DNA of 64,000 bases from Lachnospiraceae bacterium (GTDB lineage Bacteria > Bacillota > Clostridia > Lachnospirales > Lachnospiraceae). Shown here piece by piece: positions 17,203 through 24,396 of the stretch. Each line of letters begins with the position of its first letter. Positions within the stretch are counted from its first letter, which is position 1. The notes beneath the pieces are model-generated. The model saw only the letters and a list, made by a program, of their open reading frames with translations. It did no database searches and was not told the DNA's origin. A program made the translations under genes and the position numbers. The DNA is taken from contig CABIXN010000002.1 in the NCBI GenBank assembly GCA_902362715.1, positions 372,001 to 436,000 on the forward strand, given 5' to 3'.

Positions 17203-20200
17203 ATGGCGGAAAAAGACAGGAACCAGAGAATGAAGGAGATCACGGAGCGGCTGGAACAGGGCGTTAAAGAGATTTTCACATCAGAAATGTATATGGAATA
17301 TCTGAAAACGATGTCCCAGTTCCACAGTTACAGTTTTAACAATACGCTCCTGATCCACCTGCAGAAACCGGACGCAACTTTAGTGGCCGGGTATCAGGCA
17401 TGGCAGAAAAAGTTCCACCGGCAGGTGCGGCGTGGGGAGAAAGGCATCCAGATCATTGCCCCTGCGCCGATCCGGCAAAGGGAAGAGGTGGAAAAGATCG
17501 ACCCGGCTACACTGGAGCCGGTATTAAAACCGGACGGGACGCCGGAGATGGAGGAAGTGGAATATACGATCCCACGTTTTCGGATCACCACCGTTTTTGA
17601 TGTATCCCAGACGGACGGGGAGCCGCTTCCGGAACTGGCCACGCCGGAGCTGATGGGAAGTGTGGAAAACTATGAGATATTTATGCAGGCAATCCGGGAT
17701 ATTTCCCCGGCGCCGATCCGCTTTGACGAGATCGAGAGCGGGGCAAAGGGATTTTATAACAGTATTGAAAAGGAAATCGTGATCCAGAACGGCATGAGCG
17801 AGAGCCAGACCATGAAAACCGGCATCCATGAAGTTACCCACGCAAAGCTCCATGACAGGGACATCATGGAAGAACTGGATGAGAAAAAAGACCAGTTGAC
17901 CAGGGAAGTGGAAGCGGAAAGCGTGGCGTACACCGTTTGCCAGTATTTTGGCCTGGATACGTCAGAATATTCCTTCCCCTATATTGCCGGGTGGAGCAGT
18001 GACAGGAATATGAAAGAACTCCGATCCTCTATAGACACGATCCGCCGGGTGTCCGGGGAATTTATCGACCAGATGGTGGATCGGATGCAGGAAATCCGGC
18101 GGGAAGCACAGCGGCATCAGGAGAACGCACTCTTTGAAGAACCGCAGGACAGATATGGGATTTATCAGCTCTGTGAGGACAGGGATGGGACGGATTACCG
18201 TTTTATGGGAATGGCTTACCTGCAGGAACAGGGCATCACTGTGGACGGCGCTGATTATCAGTTCGTTTACGGAGATGAACTGCAGGAAGGGGATACCCTG
18301 GAAGCCTTATACACAAAATTCAATACAGACCATCCGGCGGACTATACCGGGCATTCCCTGTCAGTGAGCGATGTGGTCGTCCTGAAAAAAGACGGGGAAC
18401 TGACCGCCCACTATGTGGACAGCTTTGGGTATCAGAAGCTTCCGGAGTTTGCTGCACAGAGAAAGAAACTGTTGGAAAGCCAGACAGAAGAAAAAGAATA
18501 TCCGCCGCTCTATCTGTCTGACCTTACTTACGCTATGGAACATAGGAACGTAAACGCTTACCTGGATTCCCGGAAGCTGAACCTGGACTGTAAGAAAGCG
18601 GTTGAAGAAGCGGTTGCCAGCCACTTTGACGGGTATCATCTGGCCCATGAAGCTGCAGCGGATGTGGTGGAGGCATACGGGGCAGAGCGGGTGTCCTTCG
18701 TGCTGGCCTGTACCGTCCAGCACCTCAGATCGGACGGGCGGTTTTCAAAAGAGACAAAGGAATGGGCGGATCGCTTCAAAATCCCGGAGAATATCAGCCG
18801 TGGGATGGATCTCAATGTCGATTATGTGGTGACGAGCCATCCGGCAGTGCTGGACGGTTTTATCGGCCTTGCCCGGAAAGAAATGGGGGAACAGGAGAAA
18901 GAAAAACAGGCAGAGCAGATCGGCCCGGAGACAAAAGGGCTTTTGGTAGAGGGACATTTTGGCACCTGGCACACGGTAGAAGTGAGGGAAATCGCCGGGG
19001 AGACTTTTTTCCGGATGGAGCAAGACGAGTATGGGGATACCGTGGCAGGGATTATCGTGGACGCAGACGGGAAGCTGGTAGCGGAGGATCTGGAACATGG
19101 ATTTGATGCCGGGGCTATGGAAGCGATCACAGAATATCTCTATGAGAAAGTGCCAGAGCCGTTTATCAAGCAGTTCTATGTGGTGAATGACGCCTATGGA
19201 GTGAAAGCGGAGCGGGAGTATCAATACTTTGAAAACCTGGATGAAGCGATCCAGGCATATCACCTGTTGCCAAACCACCTGGACAAACAGCTTGGCATGG
19301 AAAGCCGGGAACCTGTCACTTCCAGGATGCCTTTAATTTCATGTAAAAACGGGATTGAGGAAATAGAAGATATTGAAAAAGCATCCTTAAGCGGGAAATG
19401 GATGAACCCGGAGGTGACGGACGCTGTGAACCGGGCTGTCTTTTATCTTGATAACCGGGATATGGAGGCAGCCTTTTCCCTTACGGGTCTGGAGCAGTAT
19501 TTTTTTATCCAGACCACAGACGGAGGGTATGATTATACATTCTATGATGCGGGCTGCCGGGAGATTGACGGCGGCATTTATGAAAATGAGGATGTCTCCG
19601 AGCAGGAAGCTATTGAGGATATTTTATCCGGGGAAGCCGGCGGGAAACCGGTAACGTATAAAGTCATGGATGTGGAAGCATTTCTGGAGCAGAGGGAAAG
19701 GGCGCAGGAAACCGCCATGGAGCAAACGGAACCAACCATCAGTTTCTACGCTGCGGAGTGCATGGAGTTCCCGGTGATGGGAGAGTACCATGACAACCTG
19801 ACGCTTGCGGAGGCATTTGAGAAATACCAGGCAATTCCGGCGGAGCGGATGAACGGGATCAAAGGGATCGGATTCCGGCTGGAGGACGGGAGCATGTATG
19901 ACGGGGATTACGAACTGATGCGGGCCGGGAGCATCTCCAGGGATATGATCGACCTGGTTCCCCATTATAAGGAAAGCCCCTTGGTGCAGAAAGCTATGGC
20001 AGATCTGGAGGAAATGCTGGCAGAGGAACGCCGGAGGGAAGAACCGGTACAGACAGAGCCGGCGGCAGAACAGGGACAGGGCAGGCTGGGGCATACCGGG
20101 CAGAAACCGGGGGCAGAGAAGCCCACAGGGGTGCGCCAGTCCGTCCTTGCGGCGCTCCGTGAGCGGCAGGCAAAACGGAAAGCCGAGGAACAACAGCAGA

Positions 20201-20268
20201 TACAAAAAGAAGAGCAGAAAGCGGAAAAGAAAACCCATGGACACAGGAAAGGAGAGCCGGAGTTATGA
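17203..20268 (+). CDS. Large ArdC-like protein with zincin, YodL and DUF3849-type regions
   Basis: A 1021-residue polyvalent protein. The N-terminal 120 residues match the ArdC ssDNA-binding domain (FNNTLLIHLQKPDATLVAGY). A zincin metallopeptidase domain follows with HEVTH at residues 209-213. Around 310-420 lies a YodL-type region ending GHSLSVSDVVVL. Around 430-560 is a DUF3849-like region (PPLYLSDLTYAMEHRNVNAY). Further repeated polyvalent-type domains fill 590-930, and the tail is charged. ArdC-type proteins counter host restriction of incoming DNA, so an antirestriction or early-establishment role is likely but not proven. It ends in an ATGA overlap with the next small gene, indicating coupling. 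Confidence 0.85.
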   Translation: MAEKDRNQRMKEITERLEQGVKEIFTSEMYMEYLKTMSQFHSYSFNNTLLIHLQKPDATLVAGYQAWQKKFHRQVRRGEKGIQIIAPAPIRQREEVEKIDPATLEPVLKPDGTPEMEEVEYTIPRFRITTVFDVSQTDGEPLPELATPELMGSVENYEIFMQAIRDISPAPIRFDEIESGAKGFYNSIEKEIVIQNGMSESQTMKTGIHEVTHAKLHDRDIMEELDEKKDQLTREVEAESVAYTVCQYFGLDTSEYSFPYIAGWSSDRNMKELRSSIDTIRRVSGEFIDQMVDRMQEIRREAQRHQENALFEEPQDRYGIYQLCEDRDGTDYRFMGMAYLQEQGITVDGADYQFVYGDELQEGDTLEALYTKFNTDHPADYTGHSLSVSDVVVLKKDGELTAHYVDSFGYQKLPEFAAQRKKLLESQTEEKEYPPLYLSDLTYAMEHRNVNAYLDSRKLNLDCKKAVEEAVASHFDGYHLAHEAAADVVEAYGAERVSFVLACTVQHLRSDGRFSKETKEWADRFKIPENISRGMDLNVDYVVTSHPAVLDGFIGLARKEMGEQEKEKQAEQIGPETKGLLVEGHFGTWHTVEVREIAGETFFRMEQDEYGDTVAGIIVDADGKLVAEDLEHGFDAGAMEAITEYLYEKVPEPFIKQFYVVNDAYGVKAEREYQYFENLDEAIQAYHLLPNHLDKQLGMESREPVTSRMPLISCKNGIEEIEDIEKASLSGKWMNPEVTDAVNRAVFYLDNRDMEAAFSLTGLEQYFFIQTTDGGYDYTFYDAGCREIDGGIYENEDVSEQEAIEDILSGEAGGKPVTYKVMDVEAFLEQRERAQETAMEQTEPTISFYAAECMEFPVMGEYHDNLTLAEAFEKYQAIPAERMNGIKGIGFRLEDGSMYDGDYELMRAGSISRDMIDLVPHYKESPLVQKAMADLEEMLAEERRREEPVQTEPAAEQGQGRLGHTGQKPGAEKPTGVRQSVLAALRERQAKRKAEEQQQIQKEEQKAEKKTHGHRKGEPEL

Positions 20269-20495
20269 GAGTGCGGTTTGAGGAAGAAGAATATTTTGTC
20301 ATTGCTATGTTTGAAAAGGACAGCCGGATCGGAACCATGGAGGAAATCCGCCGGGTGCTTCCATTTATCCGGGAAGATGGGGAGATGCTTGCCCTGGTCA
20401 ACAGTACGCTGAAGAAAATGGAGCAGCTCACGGATCAGGAGTTCTCCCGGCTGGATCTGGAAACCTATGTGCAGGAACCGGCGGAGGAAGCGTGA
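20265..20495 (+). CDS. Small ICE protein of unknown function
   Basis: A 76-residue acidic protein that I do not recognise. It reads MRVRFEEEEYFVIAMFEK at the start and looks compact and helical (MEEIRRVLPFIREDGEML). It overlaps the ArdC-like gene by 4 bases (ATGA) and the next gene by another 4, so it is part of a tightly coupled operon. AAAGGAGAG lies a few bases upstream of the start. No membrane segment or known motif is visible. Confidence 0.75.
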   Translation: MRVRFEEEEYFVIAMFEKDSRIGTMEEIRRVLPFIREDGEMLALVNSTLKKMEQLTDQEFSRLDLETYVQEPAEEA

Positions 20496-21349
20496 TGGAG
20501 ATCAACCAATTTGCCCTGTACCAACTGAAGAATATCCCGGAGAACCGGATGATCCGCTACCGGTCTTATCAAACGCTGCAGGAGCAGCATATCCCGGTGC
20601 GGTATGAGAATTATGAGCAGGTTTACCTGGGACGGATGAAAAAAGGGGACACGCCGGACACCATCCGGACACGCATGGGGGAGCATCCGCCCCGCAGATC
20701 CGCCTGCCACAGCCTAAGCGTCAGTGATGTGCTGGTCTTAAACAGCGGTGGTGAGATCACAGCCTACTATGTGGAAAAAGAGGGTTTTGTCGTGATCGCC
20801 GGATTTCTCCGCCTGGGTTCTTCCGGTGCGCTGATCTCTTATGACACCACAGATTTCCATATCGAGGGGAAAGAGGGAAGCTGGCTTGCCTATGACAGCA
20901 TCATCATAGACGGACGGGAATTTTTCCTCATGGAACACACCGTTTACGGGGCGCAGGCGGCCAATGTGGTGCTGGACAGTGCGGGAAATATGGTGGTAGA
21001 CAATGTGTTCCACGGCTTTGACGAGGCAGTAAAGCAGCAGATCCGGGAGTACCTGCACCCGCCAGTAAAAGAGCCGGAACCGGAGAAACCAAAAAAGCCG
21101 GTGATGGAAAACTGGCAGAAAGCCTATGAAAACGGGGAATATCTGCGGAGCGCAGAGATCACGGAAGAACAGAATTACAACATGATAGACGGGCGCATGA
21201 ATAATCTGCCGAACAAGCCCCGGAAGATTGGAGGAAGGGTTTCTGTGCTGGATCGGCTCCATCTGAAGCAGGCAGAGATTGCCAGACGGAGCGGGAAGGC
21301 TGTGCCGCAGATGGCGGCGGAAGAAGAGATGGAGCGGAGAAGGAAATAA
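20492..21349 (+). CDS. YodL/DUF4316-type ICE protein
   Basis: A 285-residue protein. The first 95 residues form a YodL-type domain ending SACHSLSVSDVLVLNSGG, closely related to the YodL-type region of the large ArdC-like protein upstream. The middle (95-190) resembles a small polyvalent-protein domain (FFLMEHTVYGAQAANVVLD). The C-terminus carries the motif NYNMIDGRMNN and SVLDRLHLKQAEIARRSGK, which I associate with DUF4316 proteins of Tn1549-like elements. Function is unknown. It is the last gene of the + strand transfer operon and is followed by a bidirectional terminator. Confidence 0.8.
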   Translation: MMEINQFALYQLKNIPENRMIRYRSYQTLQEQHIPVRYENYEQVYLGRMKKGDTPDTIRTRMGEHPPRRSACHSLSVSDVLVLNSGGEITAYYVEKEGFVVIAGFLRLGSSGALISYDTTDFHIEGKEGSWLAYDSIIIDGREFFLMEHTVYGAQAANVVLDSAGNMVVDNVFHGFDEAVKQQIREYLHPPVKEPEPEKPKKPVMENWQKAYENGEYLRSAEITEEQNYNMIDGRMNNLPNKPRKIGGRVSVLDRLHLKQAEIARRSGKAVPQMAAEEEMERRRK

Positions 21350-21350
21350 A

Positions 21351-21397
21351 AAAAGAGGAAGATGTTTTGCCGGGAGTGGCAGGCATTTTCCTCTTTT
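21351..21397. terminator. Bidirectional terminator between convergent genes
   Basis: AAAAGAGGAA (21351-21360) and TTCCTCTTTT (21388-21397) are perfect inverted repeats, with an inner TGCC/GGCA stem. A-rich on the left and T-rich on the right, it can terminate both the + operon ending at 21349 and the - gene ending at 21398. Confidence 0.85.
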
Positions 21398-21997
21398 CTA
21401 ATCTCTGAAATATTTTAACATCTGAACCAATATCGGACTTTCAGCAATCTCACCAGTATCTCGTTCCCTTTGTCCAAATTGGACAAATTGGGAAGCGGAA
21501 TAAAAGTCATATAATTTTGGATTGCTGGCACATTCTATGTAAACGGCTTTTCCTCCGATAATAAACTGGGCTTCCCGGACTTTGCTGCAGGCAATGGATA
21601 ATAATTCCTGTCCGGGTATAGAGACAGATAAACCGGGATTAAAATTCCTGCCGAGCTGTGCAATCAACGGCATGGACACCAGAAAACGGTCAAGCTCTTC
21701 ATCATATTGCGAAAATTTACCTATACGTTTCTGGAGTGTTTTACTTAATGCGTTTCCGTTGATAGAAACAAATTTATTTGCCAACGTAAAATAGCCAACG
21801 AAACCGGGTGATTCTTCATCAGAAAAAACCAGATAGGTCATTGCAAGCCGCTGCCTGGCAAAGCCAATCGCCTTTGACTGTATAAAATTTTCCACGTCTT
21901 TATTTTGTGGACACATGAAACGGGAGAGGATAGACTGCAGCTTATCCTCTCCGTATGTGTCGAGCATTTCTAAAAGATTCAGCTCTATATAATCCAT
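21398..21997 (-). CDS. GNAT-fold acetyltransferase-like protein, possible toxin
   Basis: A 199-residue protein with a GNAT-like C-terminal half: a strand SPGFVGYFTLANKFVSI, a helix LLSIACSKVREAQFIIGG, and the typical late motif YIECASNPKLYDFYSASQFVQFG. It is translated directly after a 59-residue partner whose stop overlaps its ATG by one base. This two-gene arrangement, small partner first, is like GNAT-type toxin-antitoxin modules that acetylate aminoacyl-tRNA, and would stabilise the ICE. The toxin role is inference. It might instead be an acetyltransferase involved in other regulation. Confidence 0.65.
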   Translation of the reverse strand: MDYIELNLLEMLDTYGEDKLQSILSRFMCPQNKDVENFIQSKAIGFARQRLAMTYLVFSDEESPGFVGYFTLANKFVSINGNALSKTLQKRIGKFSQYDEELDRFLVSMPLIAQLGRNFNPGLSVSIPGQELLSIACSKVREAQFIIGGKAVYIECASNPKLYDFYSASQFVQFGQRERDTGEIAESPILVQMLKYFRD

Positions 21998-22176
21998 TAT
22001 ATTTTATCTCCAAAAAAAGCTTTGATATTTTTCGTGCCTTTTAATTCCTTTACGCTATAATTACGGGAAACAGGTTTTGTCGCAATAGCTGCAGCTTTCT
22101 CCAATGCTTCCACGAAAGCGGCGGCGGAGTCTTTGTCATGGATTACAATGTTCTTTTTGATACTCTGTGTTGCCAT
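21997..22176 (-). CDS. Small partner of the GNAT protein, possible antitoxin
   Basis: A 59-residue protein beginning MATQSIKKNIVIHDKDSAAAFV and ending NIKAFFGDKI. An ATG at 22182 is also in frame, but only the ATG at 22176 has normal spacing to AAAGGAG. The stop overlaps the start of the GNAT gene by one base, so the pair is translationally coupled. The size, order and coupling suggest an antitoxin; no classical DNA-binding fold is clear, although a short ribbon-helix-helix cannot be ruled out. Confidence 0.6.
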   Translation of the reverse strand: MATQSIKKNIVIHDKDSAAAFVEALEKAAAIATKPVSRNYSVKELKGTKNIKAFFGDKI

Positions 22177-22209
22177 GTGCATCTACTCCTTTCATGTTCT
22201 CTCATCAAT

Positions 22210-22238
22210 AGTATAGTCGATTTTTTAAAAAATAGCAA
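22210..22238 (-). promoter_or_regulatory. Promoter of the GNAT/antitoxin-like pair
   Basis: On the minus strand TTGCTA (22238-22233) and TATACT (22215-22210) are separated by 17 bases. The spacer includes the T6A6 tract. It points to the pair ending at 22176. Confidence 0.65.
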
Positions 22239-22312
22239 TGAACGATTTTAAAAAAATGCTTGACGGAACGATTAAAAAAATATGCTGGAATGGTGAGTAT
22301 GAAATTCAGCGT

Positions 22313-22546
22313 TTATTTCAGCAATTCGTCATAACTTGTCCCCAGGCAGTCCCGGATGCCACGGAGCTGTGCCCCGGTGATATGCTGAATCCCCCGTTCA
22401 ATCTTTACCAGCGTCTCTCGTGTCATAGCTATATCTTTCAGTTGGAGCATACGGACAAGTTCTGTCTGTCCGATCCCCTTTTCTTTCCGTACACGGCGGA
22501 TATTGCCGCCGATGTCGATACCGTTCTGTTTGATCTTTTGTTCCAT
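22313..22546 (-). CDS. XRE-family DNA-binding protein
   Basis: A 77-residue helix-turn-helix protein of the Cro/C1 type (IGGNIRRVRKEKGIGQTELVRML then MTRETLVKIERGIQHITGAQL). It is essentially one HTH domain without an effector domain. Two copies of a palindrome, GGACT-N6-AGTCC, lie in its promoter region, so self-regulation is likely. It sits among the small regulatory genes between the transfer operon and the relaxase. Confidence 0.88.
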   Translation of the reverse strand: MEQKIKQNGIDIGGNIRRVRKEKGIGQTELVRMLQLKDIAMTRETLVKIERGIQHITGAQLRGIRDCLGTSYDELLK

Positions 22547-22566
22547 CCGATAAAGTCCTCTCGACT

Positions 22567-22582
22567 GGACTGAGATCAGTCC
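22567..22582. promoter_or_regulatory. Operator 1, GGACT-N6-AGTCC
   Basis: A palindrome GGACTGAGATCAGTCC lies between the promoter and the start codon of the XRE gene. It shares its arms and spacing with the second copy at 22621-22636, 54 bases away, about five helical turns. Confidence 0.75.
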
Positions 22583-22609
22583 GATTTTCCTTTATCTTAT
22601 CGGTATGGA

Positions 22610-22638
22610 ATGATACAATGGGACTAGAATGAGTCCAA
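22610..22638 (-). promoter_or_regulatory. Promoter of the XRE gene, overlapping operator 2
   Basis: Minus-strand TTGGAC (22638-22633) and TATCAT (22615-22610) are separated by 17 bases. The second operator (22621-22636) overlaps the -35 box and the spacer, so a bound dimer would block the promoter. Confidence 0.7.
22621..22636. promoter_or_regulatory. Operator 2, GGACT-N6-AGTCC
   Basis: GGACTAGAATGAGTCC repeats the arms and 6-base spacing of operator 1. It overlaps the -35 element of the XRE promoter. Binding by the adjacent XRE protein is inferred. Confidence 0.75.
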
Positions 22639-22675
22639 TTTGAAAATAATTCCGGGATCAGAAAAGAATAGGGCG

Positions 22676-22837
22676 CTATTTCAATTCGCCGTGTTTCAGT
22701 TCGTGCTGTGCGATAGCCTGACGGATCAGATAGAGGATCTCACCGTTCATGGAGCGTCCGTCAAACTCAGCAAGGCTTTTCAGCTTTTTATGTGTTTCTG
22801 AGTCAATGCGTAAACCGATATGTTTATCTTTTTCCAT
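22676..22837 (-). CDS. Arc-like ribbon-helix-helix DNA-binding protein
   Basis: A 53-residue protein, MEKDKHIGLRIDSETHKKL at the start, then SMNGEILYLIRQAIAQHE. The beta strand (IGLRID) followed by two helices with the SMNGEI turn is the Arc/MetJ ribbon-helix-helix pattern. AGGAG lies 6 bases before the ATG. Four AAGTACA-containing repeats start just upstream (22856 onward) and are its likely operators. Confidence 0.8.
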   Translation of the reverse strand: MEKDKHIGLRIDSETHKKLKSLAEFDGRSMNGEILYLIRQAIAQHELKHGELK

Positions 22838-22855
22838 AATGTCTCCTGTCTGTCG

Positions 22856-22942
22856 TTTAAGTACAAAATAAGTTCGCTAAAGTAAGTACATTTTAAGTAC
22901 AGACGGTGATATTATGTGATAAATGGACTTGTTTTAAGTACA
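22856..22942. repeat. Four AAGTACA boxes, likely ribbon-helix-helix operators
   Basis: TTTAAGTACA occurs at 22856-22865, GTAAGTACA at 22882-22890, TTTTAAGTACA at 22891-22901 and again at 22932-22942. They occupy the divergent region between the Arc-like gene on - and the next gene on +, so one repressor could control both. Ribbon-helix-helix proteins commonly bind such short direct repeats. Confidence 0.7.
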
Positions 22943-22966
22943 CTAAATTTTGGAAAGGGCAACAAA

Positions 22967-23662
22967 ATGAGGGAGACAAGAGAAAAGAAATATTACCGGA
23001 TCAGGGCATGGCTGTTCTGGCTGTTGGCGGGAGGAATGATACTGTTGATTTTGGGGGCGTATTTTAAAGACGAATTATATGAAAAGTGGCTGAAAAGCGG
23101 CGGTATGGAAGATATAACTTATGAGGGAAAGTCCAGGCTGGAAGATACGGCGGAGTGTTATTTATGCGGCAATAGCGATAACAGCCTGGTTGGTTACTAC
23201 CGTAAATTTGATACGATAGGATTGATTTCTCTCAATGACTGGTATGTTCTGGACTTCCGGTTGAGTTGCCAGGACGAAAATGGATATGAAAGGAATACGG
23301 AAGATGGAACATCCTCCACGTATGGAAACACAGGAGAAATCATCTATTCGTCAGAAAGCAATTTCCATGGAACAATGGCATCCGTGGAAGTTACCCTTCC
23401 GGATGATTATGAATTGAAAATGGAAACGCTGGAAGAACACCTTTGCCAGCCCTGTCTGGATAAAGTGCTGGAATCCCTGGAGTTTCGCAAATGGAAGCAT
23501 GAAAAGAAAGGGGCGGTTCCTCTTTGTCTTGTAGATTTTAAGACATTGGAAATTTATTCCCTCCAGGATTGGCACAGGGGTTGCCTGATTCGGGATTATT
23601 GGGTGGAAATAGAACCGGAGGGAAATGAGATTACCGTAGACGCTTATGCCATACCACAGTAA
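22967..23662 (+). CDS. Membrane-anchored protein with two CxxC pairs, unknown function
   Basis: A 231-residue protein I do not recognise. A short basic N-terminus is followed by one membrane segment near residues 12-33 (WLFWLLAGGMILLILGAYF), then a soluble domain, probably extracellular. That domain has a CYLCG pair near residue 62 and a CQPC pair near residue 164, which could bind metal or form disulfides. The ATG at 22967 has GGAAAGGG upstream; an earlier in-frame GTG at 22916 has none and lies inside the operator region. The promoter region carries the AAGTACA boxes. Confidence 0.7.
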   Translation: MRETREKKYYRIRAWLFWLLAGGMILLILGAYFKDELYEKWLKSGGMEDITYEGKSRLEDTAECYLCGNSDNSLVGYYRKFDTIGLISLNDWYVLDFRLSCQDENGYERNTEDGTSSTYGNTGEIIYSSESNFHGTMASVEVTLPDDYELKMETLEEHLCQPCLDKVLESLEFRKWKHEKKGAVPLCLVDFKTLEIYSLQDWHRGCLIRDYWVEIEPEGNEITVDAYAIPQ

Positions 23663-23717
23663 GGAACAAAAATAATAAAAAGGATACTCTGCAGATTTTT
23701 CATGGCCATGAATAACG

Positions 23718-23770
23718 AAAGGCTCCCGCAGGAGCCTTCCGGACTGGAGGCTTCACAAGTTTCTCCAGTA
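23718..23770. other. Two adjacent hairpins in the gap after the CxxC protein
   Basis: AAGGCTCC and GGAGCCTT (23719-23738) form a perfect 8-bp stem around CGCA. Next, ACTGGAG (23743-23749) pairs with CTCCAGT (23763-23769). No strong T tract follows, so they may be terminators without U-run, RNA elements, or a remnant of an insertion. The rest of this 250-base gap shows nothing else. Confidence 0.45.
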
Positions 23771-23917
23771 CGATCATAGTGAACTATAACAGAAGAAAAG
23801 TAAAAAATCAATCCAGACAGCATAAGACAGCATAAGATTCCTATATTTTCTCTGTTCAGCAGGAAAGGCAGGTGCTAAAATATCTACCAGATAAAATGTG
23901 AGAAGGAAGTGTACAGA

Positions 23918-24340
23918 TTGAAAGACAGCGAACTGATCGATAAAGTCCATTCTGCGGTTTATCACCAATGCCAGCGGCGGGGCTATACCGCACCCGTGGA
24001 TGTGCTGATGGAGATCGGCGTACTGCCAAAACAGAAATATGAAGAATGGCGTTTCGGAAAAATACCGTATCTGGAGCAGGTCTGTACCTGCAATCTACGG
24101 AAGCTTTCTGTAGTCATGGGGCAGATCCGGCGATATGCGCAAAAGGCAGGGTTAAAGCCGTCTTTTTGTTATTACAAGCGCTGGGGAGTAAAGAAAAAGC
24201 ATGGACACAGGCAGGTGATTCCGCTCCGTTTCAGCAAGAGCGGCAGACCAGAAATCGAGCGGGCTTATGCCACACATTATGTGGACAGTAAACGGATCGA
24301 ACAGTTGAAGAAAGAAGCGCAGGACGGACACATGGACTAA
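23918..24340 (+). CDS. ICE protein of unknown function next to the relaxase
   Basis: A 140-residue basic protein, convergent with the relaxase gene. It contains YEEWRFGKIPYLEQVCTCNLRKLS and a basic centre (KRWGVKKKHGHRQVIPLRFSK). Proteins of this kind are common beside relaxase genes in Clostridia ICEs, but I know no function. AGAAGGA at 23901-23907 has normal spacing to the TTG at 23918; a GTG at 23909 is in frame but too close. Confidence 0.7.
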   Translation: MKDSELIDKVHSAVYHQCQRRGYTAPVDVLMEIGVLPKQKYEEWRFGKIPYLEQVCTCNLRKLSVVMGQIRRYAQKAGLKPSFCYYKRWGVKKKHGHRQVIPLRFSKSGRPEIERAYATHYVDSKRIEQLKKEAQDGHMD

Positions 24341-24359
24341 AGCAAAGCGAGTCCATGTG
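24329..24359. terminator. Hairpin between convergent genes
   Basis: CACATGGACT (24329-24338) and AGTCCATGTG (24350-24359) form a perfect 10-bp stem that includes the stop codon of the + gene. There is no clear T tract, so a terminator role for either strand is only possible. Confidence 0.5.
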
Positions 24360-24396
24360 CCCGCAGTAGCTTATATCTTATGCGATAGGCGGATAT

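Noticed and set aside
22856..22942. AAGTACA repeats as a CRISPR array
   Set aside because: Units are only about 10 bases, unevenly spaced, and there are no unique spacers or cas genes.
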